Shown in pieces: positions 16,430-24,619 of a stretch of 32,268 nt of DNA. Where the stretch lies: positions 1 to 32,268 of the forward strand of contig JAHHRH010000015.1 in assembly GCA_020025915.1 (NCBI GenBank). The letters run 5' to 3'. Numbering within the stretch: position 1 is the first letter of the stretch; each line of letters opens with the position of its first letter. The notes beneath the pieces are model-generated. The model saw only the letters and a program-made list of their open reading frames with translations. It did not search any database and was not told the DNA's origin. Source of the stretch: Sutterella sp. Lineage in GTDB: Bacteria; Pseudomonadota; Gammaproteobacteria; Burkholderiales; Burkholderiaceae_F. The position numbers and the translations under genes were made by a program.

Positions 16430-16781
16430 TCCCAGAGCCTTCATCGGCTACTGGACCGACTACTATGCTCTCTGCTGACTTTTCACAGCAAGCTTTACTC
16501 CGCCGTCTGTGAGATCTCCCCAGGTAGATCGCGTTCTTTCCCGCCATGTATCCGCCACATGTACACCCCGGATTCCGTGTAGCTTAGGGCTTCGGTTTGT
16601 ATGGCAACCTTACCCATCCTTGTATGCCTAAAGTGATTCTTGTTCATCGGATCAGCGGTTTGCCTCGGGCTTCCTTCAGATTCCGTCTTGCGATGGACAC
16701 CCTTGCCTCCGGCTATGCGCTTGATGCTACCTCCTGCGCTCGAGACTTTCCCCCGTTAGAACGCGCCCATGCTGGGCATAC
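16430..16781 (-). mobile_element. Group II intron remnant, probably class C (5' part only)
   Basis: On the minus strand the element starts at 16781 with GTATGCCCAGCATGGGCGC. It continues through GGGGGAAAGTCTCGAGC, GCAAGGGTGTCCATCGCAAG, GGAATCTGAAGGAAGCCCG and GTCAGCAGAGAGCATAGTAG. Piece by piece this follows the domain I-III consensus of class IIC introns such as that of Oceanobacillus iheyensis (from memory). About 350 nt survive. The intron ends abruptly where the IS3-like element begins, and no reverse transcriptase gene and no domain V or VI were found down to 15319. It starts 5 nt after the dusA terminator stem, in the same orientation as dusA, which is the typical class C target. It cannot splice or move by itself. 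Confidence 0.8.
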
Positions 16782-16823
16782 CATAGCAAAAGAGCGGGAT
16801 CCATCCATCACGCTCTTTTGGTT
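16782..16823 (-). terminator. Intrinsic terminator of dusA, 5' exon of the intron
   Basis: On the minus strand CAAAAGAGCG, a 14-base loop and CGCTCTTTTG form a 10-bp stem whose 3' arm contains the U-run. The group II intron starts 5 bases after it. Confidence 0.85.
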
Positions 16824-17810
16824 TTAACCTTCCCCGAAGGCCTCTTCCCACGCATAAGTAAGAAGTCGTGGGCCATGGGTACGAATGGCTGCGGGGTCTG
16901 ACAACACCTGACGCCAGCGACGTGCACCTGGTAATCCTTGTGCCAACCCATTCATGTGTCGTGCCACTGCGCGAATCGCATGAATATCCTCTGGGTAATT
17001 CGTTACAAGATACTCTGTCATTTGACGAACACAGGCTAAGCGTGTCACCCCATGTTCAACGCCATAAAGTACCTCATCTACCCCTGTCAACATCCACGGA
17101 TTTTGGTAGGCCGCACGACCCACCATCACGCCGTCCATGCCCTCATCAATCAGCGTCTTCGATTCGCTCACCGTATTGATTTGACCGTTAATCAGCATGA
17201 TCGTATCTGGAAAATCTTTTTTTAAGGCATAGGCCACATCACGTTTTAAAGGGGGAATTTCACGATTTTCTTTGGGGGACAATCCTTTAAGCCAAGCAGA
17301 ACGCGTGTGCACAATAAAGATACGACACCCTGCCTCATAGACAGTCCCAACGAAGTCACGCACAAAACTGTAATCCACGTGATCATCGACACCAATACGA
17401 TGCTTGACAGTGATGGGCTTATCGGTCACATCGCGCATCGCGCGGACGCAATCCGCTACCACTTGAGGTTCAAGCATCAAACAAGCCCCAAAACTCCCCT
17501 TTTGAACACGTTCTGAAGGGCAGCCGCAATTAAGGTTATATTCGTCGTAACCGTAAGCCGAAGCAATCTCGACAGACTTCGCTAAATCCGCCGGGGACGA
17601 TCCCCCTAACTGCAAAGCAACTGGATGCTCTTCATGCGAAAAGCCCAACAACCGATCACGATCACCAAAAATAATGGCGCCCGTGGTCACCATTTCGGTA
17701 TATAGACGGGCACGAGTAGAAAGCAAGCGATGGAAATAACGACAATGTCGGTCAGTCCAATCGAGCATGGGCGCAACAGTAAAACGCCAATCTTCAGGAT
17801 TGAGGCTCAT
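16824..17810 (-). CDS. dusA: tRNA-dihydrouridine(20/20a) synthase
   Basis: Flavin enzyme that reduces uridine 20 and 20a in the D-loop of tRNA, using NADPH. The FMN-binding TIM barrel begins with VAPMLDWTDRHCR. The catalytic Cys97 lies in NLNCGCPSERVQKGSFGACLM, a hallmark of the DusA subfamily, and later blocks KHRIGVDD and INGQINTV fit as well. A TTG 15 bases upstream would add five residues, but ATG 17810 gives the standard N-terminus (328 residues). A strong terminator for the preceding gene lies just upstream, so dusA is probably transcribed on its own. Its terminator hosts the intron remnant. Confidence 0.95.
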   Translation of the reverse strand: MSLNPEDWRFTVAPMLDWTDRHCRYFHRLLSTRARLYTEMVTTGAIIFGDRDRLLGFSHEEHPVALQLGGSSPADLAKSVEIASAYGYDEYNLNCGCPSERVQKGSFGACLMLEPQVVADCVRAMRDVTDKPITVKHRIGVDDHVDYSFVRDFVGTVYEAGCRIFIVHTRSAWLKGLSPKENREIPPLKRDVAYALKKDFPDTIMLINGQINTVSESKTLIDEGMDGVMVGRAAYQNPWMLTGVDEVLYGVEHGVTRLACVRQMTEYLVTNYPEDIHAIRAVARHMNGLAQGLPGARRWRQVLSDPAAIRTHGPRLLTYAWEEAFGEG

Positions 17811-17823
17811 CACAATTCGTCTC

Positions 17824-17854
17824 AAAAAAGAAGCCGCCCACGGCGGGCGGCTTA
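17824..17854 (-). terminator. Intrinsic terminator between the YchJ-like gene and dusA
   Basis: On the minus strand AAGCCGCCCGCCGTGGGCGGCTT, a compact GC-rich hairpin with a short loop, is followed by CTTTTTTG. It ends the typA-ychJ transcript. Confidence 0.9.
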
Positions 17855-17874
17855 TTCGTTATCAGCAAAAAGCG

Positions 17875-18273
17875 TCACTCAAAGTGGCCTTTGACATAAA
17901 GCCAACGTCCGTCTTCACGGCGAAATTGGCTTTTTTCTTCAAGCTTAAAAGCCCCTTGAGAAGTTCGTCCCCGCGCAATGAAATGCACAAAACCTTCATC
18001 GCCCGCTTCGCGGGCTTCTAGAACCGTTAACGACAACCATTTAGGTCGTACTTCACCAGGCTCAAAAAGCACTTCGGGTCGCGTTTCTGTTGCCCATGTT
18101 TCAAGTACGTACTGATCGTTCTCGAGCACATACGCAACATAACGACTTCTCATGAGTACTTCTGGTGTTGGGGCAGGTTCCCCTGCCAACCAACGACCGC
18201 AGCAAGCGTCAAACGAAAGTCCGCTCCCACAGGGGCAAACCGTCTTAGCCGCTTTGCTCTTCTTTTTACTCAT
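17875..18273 (-). CDS. YchJ-like protein with SEC-C motif (UPF0225 family)
   Basis: A 132-residue protein with an N-terminal SEC-C zinc motif (CPCGSGLSFDACCGRW, residues about 13-28), followed by an NTF2-like fold (LMRSRYVAYVLENDQYVLETW). This combination is the YchJ/UPF0225 family, whose molecular role is unknown. The SEC-C motif usually binds zinc and mediates contacts with other proteins or the translocase SecA. The ATG at 18273 overlaps the end of typA by 8 bases, which suggests translational coupling; the longer frame upstream lies inside typA and is unlikely. Confidence 0.9.
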   Translation of the reverse strand: MSKKKSKAAKTVCPCGSGLSFDACCGRWLAGEPAPTPEVLMRSRYVAYVLENDQYVLETWATETRPEVLFEPGEVRPKWLSLTVLEAREAGDEGFVHFIARGRTSQGAFKLEEKSQFRREDGRWLYVKGHFE

Positions 18274-20116
18274 TACCAAATTCGCTCTTATCAGCGCGAG
18301 CAGCACGCTTACGTTCGAAGTCCTTCAGATAGCGCTTACGCAGACGGATCGAATGCGGCGTGATTTCGACGAGTTCGTCGTCGTTAATGAATTCCACAGC
18401 GCTTTCAAGCGTGAGCTTAACCGGCGGCACCAAGCGGATGGCTTCGTCAGTCCCAGAAGCACGAATATTCGTGAGCTGCTTACCACGGATCGGGTTCACC
18501 ACGATGTCGTTTTCACGAGCGTGTTCACCGATGATCATACCTTCGTAGAGCTTGTCGCCCGGAGAGACGAAGAGACGGCCACGTTCCTGAATCTTCCAGA
18601 GCGCATAGGCCACGGCATCACCGTCGTCCTGAGAGATGATCACGCCAGAGCGACGTTCGCCGATGTCACCACGGCTAATCGGACCGTAGTCATCGAACAC
18701 GTGGCTCATGATACCGGTACCACGGCACATGGTCATGAAGAGGCTCTGGAAGCCAATCAAACCACGGGCAGGGATACGATATTCGAGACGAACACGCCCC
18801 TTACCATCGGGTTGCATATCCTGCAAATCGCCCTTACGACGGCCGAGTTCTTCCATCACAGAACCCTGATGTTCTTCTTCAACGTCAACCGTTAAGAGTT
18901 CATACGGTTCCATCTTGACGCCATCGATTTCCTTCAAAAGAACGCGCGGACGAGAAACGGCCAATTCAAAGCCTTCACGACGCATGTTTTCAAGAAGAAT
19001 CGTGAGGTGAAGTTCACCACGGCCAGCCACTTCCCAAACTGTTTCGTCGGACGTGTTGCGAACGCGCATAGCCACATTGGACTTCAATTCGCGTTCGAGA
19101 CGTTCACGGATCTGACGAGAGGTCACAAACTTGCCTTCACGACCAGCCAACGGAGAAGAGTTCACCTGAAAGTTCATCGTAAGGGTGGGTTCGTCAACCT
19201 TGAGCATCGGCAGAGCTTGCGGCTGCTGAAGGTCAGTAATCGTCGTACCAATTGCGAGTTCTTCAATACCGTTCACAAGCACGATGTCACCAGCTTCGGC
19301 TTCATCGACGAGCATACGGTCAAGACCTTCGAACTTGAGGATCTGATTGATCTTCACGCGCTTAGGCGTATCTTCTGGGCCATTCATGATGGCGACGTCC
19401 ATGTTCGGACGAATACGGCCACGATGAACACGACCAATACCAATCTTACCAACATAGCTCGAGTAGTCGAGCGAGCAGATCTGAAGCATCAACGGTGCAT
19501 CAGGATCGTCGTCACGAACAGGCACGTGCTTGATCACGTTATCAAAGACGGCACGCATGTTGCCGATCTTCTTCAATTCTTCAACGTCGGTCGTTTCACC
19601 AGCAAAACCATTCAAAGCGGAGGCATAGACCACCGGAAAGTCCAACTGGTCTTCCGTCGCGCCCAACTTATCGAAAAGGTCAAACGTCTGGTTCACAACC
19701 CAATCCGGACGAGCACCCGGACGGTCAATCTTATTCACCACCACAATCGGCTTCAAACCCTGAGCCAAAGCCTTACGGGTCACGAAGCGAGTCTGCGGCA
19801 TAGGGCCTTCAACGGCGTCGACGAGCAAAAGCACACCGTCAACCATCGAGAGCACACGTTCCACTTCGCCACCGAAGTCAGCGTGCCCCGGGGTGTCGAT
19901 GATGTTGATGTGCGTCCCTTCGTATTCGACGGCGCAGTTTTTCGACAAAATAGTAATGCCGCGTTCACGTTCCAAGTCATTGGAGTCCATCACGCGTTCA
20001 GCCACCTGCTGATTGGCACGGAACGTACCGGCGCTGCGAAGCAGGCAGTCCACCATTGTGGTCTTACCGTGGTCAACGTGCGCAATGATCGCAATATTAC
20101 GAATCGCTCGAGTCAT
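18266..20116 (-). CDS. typA: Ribosome-associated GTPase TypA/BipA
   Basis: Translational GTPase that binds the 70S ribosome and helps 50S assembly and stress or cold adaptation. The G1 motif AHVDHGKTT is at residues 12-20, with RGITI in switch I, DTPGHADFGGEV as G3 and NKIDRPGARP as G4. EF-G-like domains III and V and the TypA-specific C-terminal domain follow (RIPARGLIGFQSLFMT, GEHARENDIVVNP). The 616 residues match the family. It lies 17 bases downstream of truB at the end of the nusA-infB cluster, and its 3' end overlaps the YchJ-like gene. Confidence 0.98.
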   Translation of the reverse strand: MTRAIRNIAIIAHVDHGKTTMVDCLLRSAGTFRANQQVAERVMDSNDLERERGITILSKNCAVEYEGTHINIIDTPGHADFGGEVERVLSMVDGVLLLVDAVEGPMPQTRFVTRKALAQGLKPIVVVNKIDRPGARPDWVVNQTFDLFDKLGATEDQLDFPVVYASALNGFAGETTDVEELKKIGNMRAVFDNVIKHVPVRDDDPDAPLMLQICSLDYSSYVGKIGIGRVHRGRIRPNMDVAIMNGPEDTPKRVKINQILKFEGLDRMLVDEAEAGDIVLVNGIEELAIGTTITDLQQPQALPMLKVDEPTLTMNFQVNSSPLAGREGKFVTSRQIRERLERELKSNVAMRVRNTSDETVWEVAGRGELHLTILLENMRREGFELAVSRPRVLLKEIDGVKMEPYELLTVDVEEEHQGSVMEELGRRKGDLQDMQPDGKGRVRLEYRIPARGLIGFQSLFMTMCRGTGIMSHVFDDYGPISRGDIGERRSGVIISQDDGDAVAYALWKIQERGRLFVSPGDKLYEGMIIGEHARENDIVVNPIRGKQLTNIRASGTDEAIRLVPPVKLTLESAVEFINDDELVEITPHSIRLRKRYLKDFERKRAARADKSEFGNE

Positions 20117-20133
20117 GTTTTTCTCGTTGTGAA

Positions 20134-21027
20134 TTAATGTGCAATTAATCGTTCAGGCTCAAGAACGCCACGGTCATTGACCAGGGCTGTTCCGAGCAGC
20201 ATCTTGTTCGGTCCGTATACACGGACGCGCCCTCGCATTGTAAGCCCGAGAGCCAGGCGTTGTCCCGTCATAAAGCGTGTCATCTGCATTTCATCAAGAT
20301 GAACCGCTTCAAGCGTTGACAAGAGCGCATCTGCGCCCAATAAATGTTGGCGTGCGACCTCAGGACCTTCGCATGCATCTAAGGTTTCTAAACTCACCGC
20401 ACGATCAAGCGTGAGTTCACCCACACGCGTACGACGTAAAGCCGTTAAATGTGCGCCACATCCTAAAGCTCGACCAATGTCTTCAGCCAAGACGCGAATG
20501 TAGGTACCTTTTGAAACCAAGCAAGTCAAAGTAAATGATGTGCCATCGAAGTCAGAGGCTTCGATCGACTTAATCGTGACCGCACGAGGGGCACGCTCAA
20601 CCGTTTCCCCTTCACGTGCTAACTGATATAAGCAACGACCGTTCACCTTCAAGGCCGAATACATGGGCGGCACCTGCATGATATCACCCAAAAAGCGACC
20701 AACGACCTCTGTGAGTTGTTCAAACGTCACACTGACTTCGTGACGCTCAATGATGTCACCTTCGGCATCGCCCGTTTCTGAGACTTCGCCCAACTTCACA
20801 CGAGCGGTATAACCTTTATCAGCATGAAGAAGGTCGGCCGAAAATTTCGTCGCATTCCCAAAGCACAACGGCAACAAGCCTGTTGCCATTGGATCCAAGG
20901 TACCCGTGTGCCCAGCCTTTTGTGCATTGATTCGACGACGCACGGTTTGAACCGCCGCATTGGAACTCATGCCATAGGGCTTATCAAAGAGCATCACGCC
21001 ATCGATCGGATCGCCACGCTTGGCCAC
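20134..21027 (-). CDS. truB: tRNA pseudouridine(55) synthase
   Basis: Makes pseudouridine 55 in the T-loop of tRNAs and acts as a tRNA folding chaperone. The catalytic Asp45 lies in GHTGTLDPMATGLLPLC, preceded by MLFDKPYGMSSN. A PUA-like C-terminal region follows (about residues 245-297), somewhat short. Length is 297 residues. The start codon is GTG, immediately after the rbfA stop, with AGGAG seven bases upstream inside the rbfA end, so translation is coupled. The order infB-rbfA-truB is standard in proteobacteria. Confidence 0.97.
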   Translation of the reverse strand: MAKRGDPIDGVMLFDKPYGMSSNAAVQTVRRRINAQKAGHTGTLDPMATGLLPLCFGNATKFSADLLHADKGYTARVKLGEVSETGDAEGDIIERHEVSVTFEQLTEVVGRFLGDIMQVPPMYSALKVNGRCLYQLAREGETVERAPRAVTIKSIEASDFDGTSFTLTCLVSKGTYIRVLAEDIGRALGCGAHLTALRRTRVGELTLDRAVSLETLDACEGPEVARQHLLGADALLSTLEAVHLDEMQMTRFMTGQRLALGLTMRGRVRVYGPNKMLLGTALVNDRGVLEPERLIAH

Positions 21028-21396
21028 TTATTGCTCCTCGTTAGACTTGGTTTCGCTCATCGCCTTACGAATAAGCGCATCCATTTCGAAACCGCGGTTC
21101 ACACTGTCGTCATGCGCAAAGTGCAAAGTCGGCACCGTATGAATCGTGAGCTTACGGAACAGATGATTGCGCAACATCCCTGCAGCGGCATTGAGCCCTT
21201 CTTCACAGACAGCAGGATCACTCCCGAGGACCGTAAAGAACACCTTAGCGTGCGCATAGTCGGGCGTAATCTCGCAACCCGTAATCGTCACAAGCCCAAC
21301 ACGGGGATCGCGAACTTCTTTCGGGATCAATACAGCGAGATCGCGAGCGATCTGATCGGCCACTCGAAGGGAGCGACCAGGTTTCTTTTGTTTCAT
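21028..21396 (-). CDS. rbfA: 30S ribosome-binding factor A
   Basis: Binds the 30S subunit near helix 44/45 during late maturation of 16S rRNA and is needed for growth in the cold. The 122-residue protein has the KH-like fold sequence VRDPRVGLVTITGCEITPDY and AKVFFTVLG, typical of RbfA. It lies between infB and truB, 71 bases after infB and directly adjacent to truB. The ATG start fits the family N-terminus (RSLRVADQIARDLAVLI). Confidence 0.96.
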   Translation of the reverse strand: MKQKKPGRSLRVADQIARDLAVLIPKEVRDPRVGLVTITGCEITPDYAHAKVFFTVLGSDPAVCEEGLNAAAGMLRNHLFRKLTIHTVPTLHFAHDDSVNRGFEMDALIRKAMSETKSNEEQ

Positions 21397-21467
21397 TAAA
21401 TGCTTCTCTTTGAGACAAACACGGGGAAGCCACCTTGTAAAGGTAACCTCCCCTTGATTTTCAAGGC

Positions 21468-24377
21468 TTAGAGCGTACGAGCCACTTCGGTCACTTCGAA
21501 AATTTCGAGCTGATCAAGTTCGCGGATATCGTCATAACCCTTGAGGGAGAGACCGCATTCCTGACCGGCCTGAACTTCGCGGACGTCATCCTTGAAGTGC
21601 TTCAAAGAAGCAAGTTCGCCCGTCCAAATGACCACATTGTCGCGCAACAAACGGACAGAGGCGTTGCGGCGGACCACACCTTCGAGCACACGGCAACCAG
21701 CAATATTGCCAACCTTTGGCACGCGAATGATCTGACGGATTTCGAGGAGCCCCAAAGAAGATTCGCGACGTTCAGGCGAAAGCATACCACCCAAAGCAGC
21801 CTTCACATCATCCACGGCATCGTAAATAATGTTGTAGTAGCGGATGTCGATACCTTCGGTTTCTGCAACCTTACGAGCCTGGGCGTCAGCGCGGACATTG
21901 AAGCCGATGATGACAGCCGAAGAGGCAGCGGCCAAGTTAACGTCGGATTCAGAGATACCACCCACAGCGGCGTGGACAACCTGAACGCGCACTTCGTCCG
22001 TAGAGAGCTTCGTAAGCGCATGGATAAGCGCTTCCTGAGAACCTTGAACGTCAGCCTTGATGATAAGCGGCAAGGTCTTGAATTCACCTTCATTGGCACC
22101 AGCAAAGAGGTTAGCCAAGTTGGTGGCGTGCTGCTTAGCCAACTTCTGGTCACGGTACTTGCCCTGACGGAAAAGCGAAATTTCGCGAGCCTTACGTTCG
22201 TCATTAAGCACGAACACTTCGTCACCAGCAGCCGGAACACCAGAGAGCCCCTGGATCTCGACCGGGATAGAAGGACCTGCAGCCTGCTGAGCCTTGCCGA
22301 GTTCGTTGATCATGGCACGAACGCGACCAAATTCCTGACCCACCAAAACGATGTCGCCACGGTGGAGCGTACCGCCCTGAACAAGAATAGAAGCCACAGG
22401 ACCACGCCCCTTGTCAAGACGAGATTCAATCACGATACCGCGTGCAGGACCATCAACCGGTGCCTTAAGTTCAAGCATTTCAGCCTGGAGCAACACGTTT
22501 TCGAGCAATTCGTCCACACCCGTCCCCTGCTTAGCAGAGACAGGGCAGAACGGCACGTCGCCGCCCCATTCTTCAGGCATCACGTCGTTCGCAACGAGTT
22601 CCTGTTTAACGCGTTCAGGATTGGCTTCGGGCTTATCGATCTTGTTGATCGCCACCACGAGCGGCACACCAGCAGCGCGAGCGTGAGCGATAGCTTCCTT
22701 CGTCTGCGGCATCACGCCGTCGTCAGCAGCCACCACGAGAATGACCACGTCAGTCGACTGAGCACCACGAGCACGCATGGCCGTAAAGGCTTCGTGGCCC
22801 GGTGTATCGAGGAAGGTCACGATACCGCGCGGCGTCTTGACGTGATAAGCACCGATATGCTGGGTAATACCACCAGCTTCGCCAGCAGCCACTTTGGCAC
22901 GACGGATGTAGTCAAGTAAGGACGTCTTACCGTGGTCGACGTGCCCCATGATGGTCACGACCGGCGGACGCGGCAAGGCTGGATATTCCGTGGTCTGCAA
23001 TTCGCCAAGGATGGCTTCAGGATCGTCCGGCTTAGCGGCGATCGCATGATGACCCATTTCTTCGACGATGAGCATGGCCGTATCCTGGTCAAGCATCTGG
23101 TTAATCGTTACCATCTGCCCCATCTTCATCAAAGTTTTGATGACTTCAGTCGCCTTCACGGCCATCTTGTAGGCCAGGTCAGCCACACTGATGGTTTCAG
23201 GCACCTGGACCTCACGAACGATCTGTTCCTGAACCTGCTGAACTGGTTCAGCATGGCGGTTGCGATCCTGGCTACGACGACCGCGAGCAGTACGCCAACC
23301 CGTCTGACCGCTATCATCATCACCGCGCGTCTTGATCGTACGGCGATGCTGGCCTTCGTCAGCATAACGATCGTTGTTATTCTTGTTGCCCTTCTTACGA
23401 TCAGACGGATGACCCTTACGGCCACCTTCATTGTTGTTCGTAGATGGTGCTTCAGCGGCTGGACGCGGATTACGGTTAGGCTTCTTCTGTTTAGCTTCCT
23501 TTTCAGTAGCAGGCTTACTTTCACCCTTATTCGGGCGACGTTCTTCCTGCTTAGCCGGTGCCTTTTCAGCCATCTTTTCCGTTTTTTCGGCATTCTTAGC
23601 GGCTTTCTTGGCCGTCATCACACCGCTCTTACGCGACATCATGGCACGAATATTACGGGCTTCTTCTTCCGCCTTACGACGGGCTTCTTCACGACGCTTA
23701 CGTTCAGCAGCTTCCGCTTCCATACGTTTGGCAGTCGCAGCGGCCACTTCTGCATCGAGTTTGGCCTTTTCCGCTTCACGGCGGGCAGCCTTCAAAGCGG
23801 CTGCATCTTTTTCCTGTTCTTTCTTCAAAGCTTCCTCACGGGCACGGGCTTGTTCAGCTTCACGACGGGCGGCTTCCGCGCGTTCCTGAGCGGCCTTACG
23901 CTCAGCTTCCTCGCGGGCACGGGCTTCCTGAGCACGACGCTCGGCTTCTGCACGAGCACGAGCTTCAGCTTCTTCGCGGGCACGTGCCTCAGCAGCAGCC
24001 TTCTCTGCGGCTGCCTTTTCAGCAGCCTCACGGGCCAGACGTGCCTCTTCTGCGACACGTGCAGCTTCCTCGGCAAGAACCTGCGGGTTCTTTACGAATA
24101 CGCGCTTGCGACGCACTTCAACAGGAATCGCACGAGCGCGACCCGAGCCATCCTGCTGCTTAACGACGCTCTGTTCCTTGCGGGTAACAGTGATCTTGCG
24201 CTGAGAGCTTTGCGTACGTTCTACGCGGAGGCTGTCAAGCAGACGAGCCATATCAGCTTCGCTGAGCACATCTGATTCACTCGCCTTATCGACACCTGCA
24301 GCCTTAAGTTGCGCCAATAGTGTCTTGGCAGCCACTTTAAGATCCTGCGCAAATTCGTTTACCGTTTTGCTGGCCAT
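21468..24377 (-). CDS. infB: Translation initiation factor IF-2
   Basis: GTPase that brings fMet-tRNA to the 30S P site and promotes subunit joining. From ATG 24377 the protein has 969 residues. The start has the typical IF2-N module (MASKTVNEFAQDLKVAAKTLLAQLKAAG). A long low-complexity Ala/Glu/Arg/Lys linker follows, about residues 100-270, then a second charged linker and a second IF2-N module (VADLAYKMAVKATEVIKTL). The G1 motif GHVDHGKTS is near residue 475, then DTPGHEAF and NKIDKPEA, and domains II-IV. The longer frame to 24473 has no support; a GGAG-GGAA site precedes ATG 24377. A 242-base gap to nusA carries a GAAGGC/GCCTTC hairpin (24477-24493). Confidence 0.98.
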   Translation of the reverse strand: MASKTVNEFAQDLKVAAKTLLAQLKAAGVDKASESDVLSEADMARLLDSLRVERTQSSQRKITVTRKEQSVVKQQDGSGRARAIPVEVRRKRVFVKNPQVLAEEAARVAEEARLAREAAEKAAAEKAAAEARAREEAEARARAEAERRAQEARAREEAERKAAQERAEAARREAEQARAREEALKKEQEKDAAALKAARREAEKAKLDAEVAAATAKRMEAEAAERKRREEARRKAEEEARNIRAMMSRKSGVMTAKKAAKNAEKTEKMAEKAPAKQEERRPNKGESKPATEKEAKQKKPNRNPRPAAEAPSTNNNEGGRKGHPSDRKKGNKNNNDRYADEGQHRRTIKTRGDDDSGQTGWRTARGRRSQDRNRHAEPVQQVQEQIVREVQVPETISVADLAYKMAVKATEVIKTLMKMGQMVTINQMLDQDTAMLIVEEMGHHAIAAKPDDPEAILGELQTTEYPALPRPPVVTIMGHVDHGKTSLLDYIRRAKVAAGEAGGITQHIGAYHVKTPRGIVTFLDTPGHEAFTAMRARGAQSTDVVILVVAADDGVMPQTKEAIAHARAAGVPLVVAINKIDKPEANPERVKQELVANDVMPEEWGGDVPFCPVSAKQGTGVDELLENVLLQAEMLELKAPVDGPARGIVIESRLDKGRGPVASILVQGGTLHRGDIVLVGQEFGRVRAMINELGKAQQAAGPSIPVEIQGLSGVPAAGDEVFVLNDERKAREISLFRQGKYRDQKLAKQHATNLANLFAGANEGEFKTLPLIIKADVQGSQEALIHALTKLSTDEVRVQVVHAAVGGISESDVNLAAASSAVIIGFNVRADAQARKVAETEGIDIRYYNIIYDAVDDVKAALGGMLSPERRESSLGLLEIRQIIRVPKVGNIAGCRVLEGVVRRNASVRLLRDNVVIWTGELASLKHFKDDVREVQAGQECGLSLKGYDDIRELDQLEIFEVTEVARTL

Positions 24378-24619
24378 AAATTCCTTACTCCTTGATGCAC
24401 CCGTCGGATAAGCACATCGTTTGAAACAACGTACCATCCCTAAACGGCGTACATCTGCCGTGTCTATCCTCACCTAGAAGGCCATCAGCCTTCAAAAGTT
24501 GGACACACGACGATTAATCTATTCGCGGTCAAAGACTATGTTGATTTGACTTATCACCCTAAGTCGGGGTGCCGTCTTCGCCTTACTGCTTAAGCCCCCC
24601 CATAGAACGTAACCGCTAG

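Noticed and set aside
16597..16827. Small plus-strand open frame between the IS remnant and dusA
   Set aside because: It lies within the group II intron ribozyme sequence read on the wrong strand.
19007..20137. Plus-strand open frame of 376 codons
   Set aside because: Antisense to typA, whose conserved GTPase motifs are on the other strand.
22932..24275. Plus-strand open frame of 447 codons
   Set aside because: It is antisense to infB and is produced by its biased Ala/Glu/Arg codons; the translation is low-complexity and unlike any protein.
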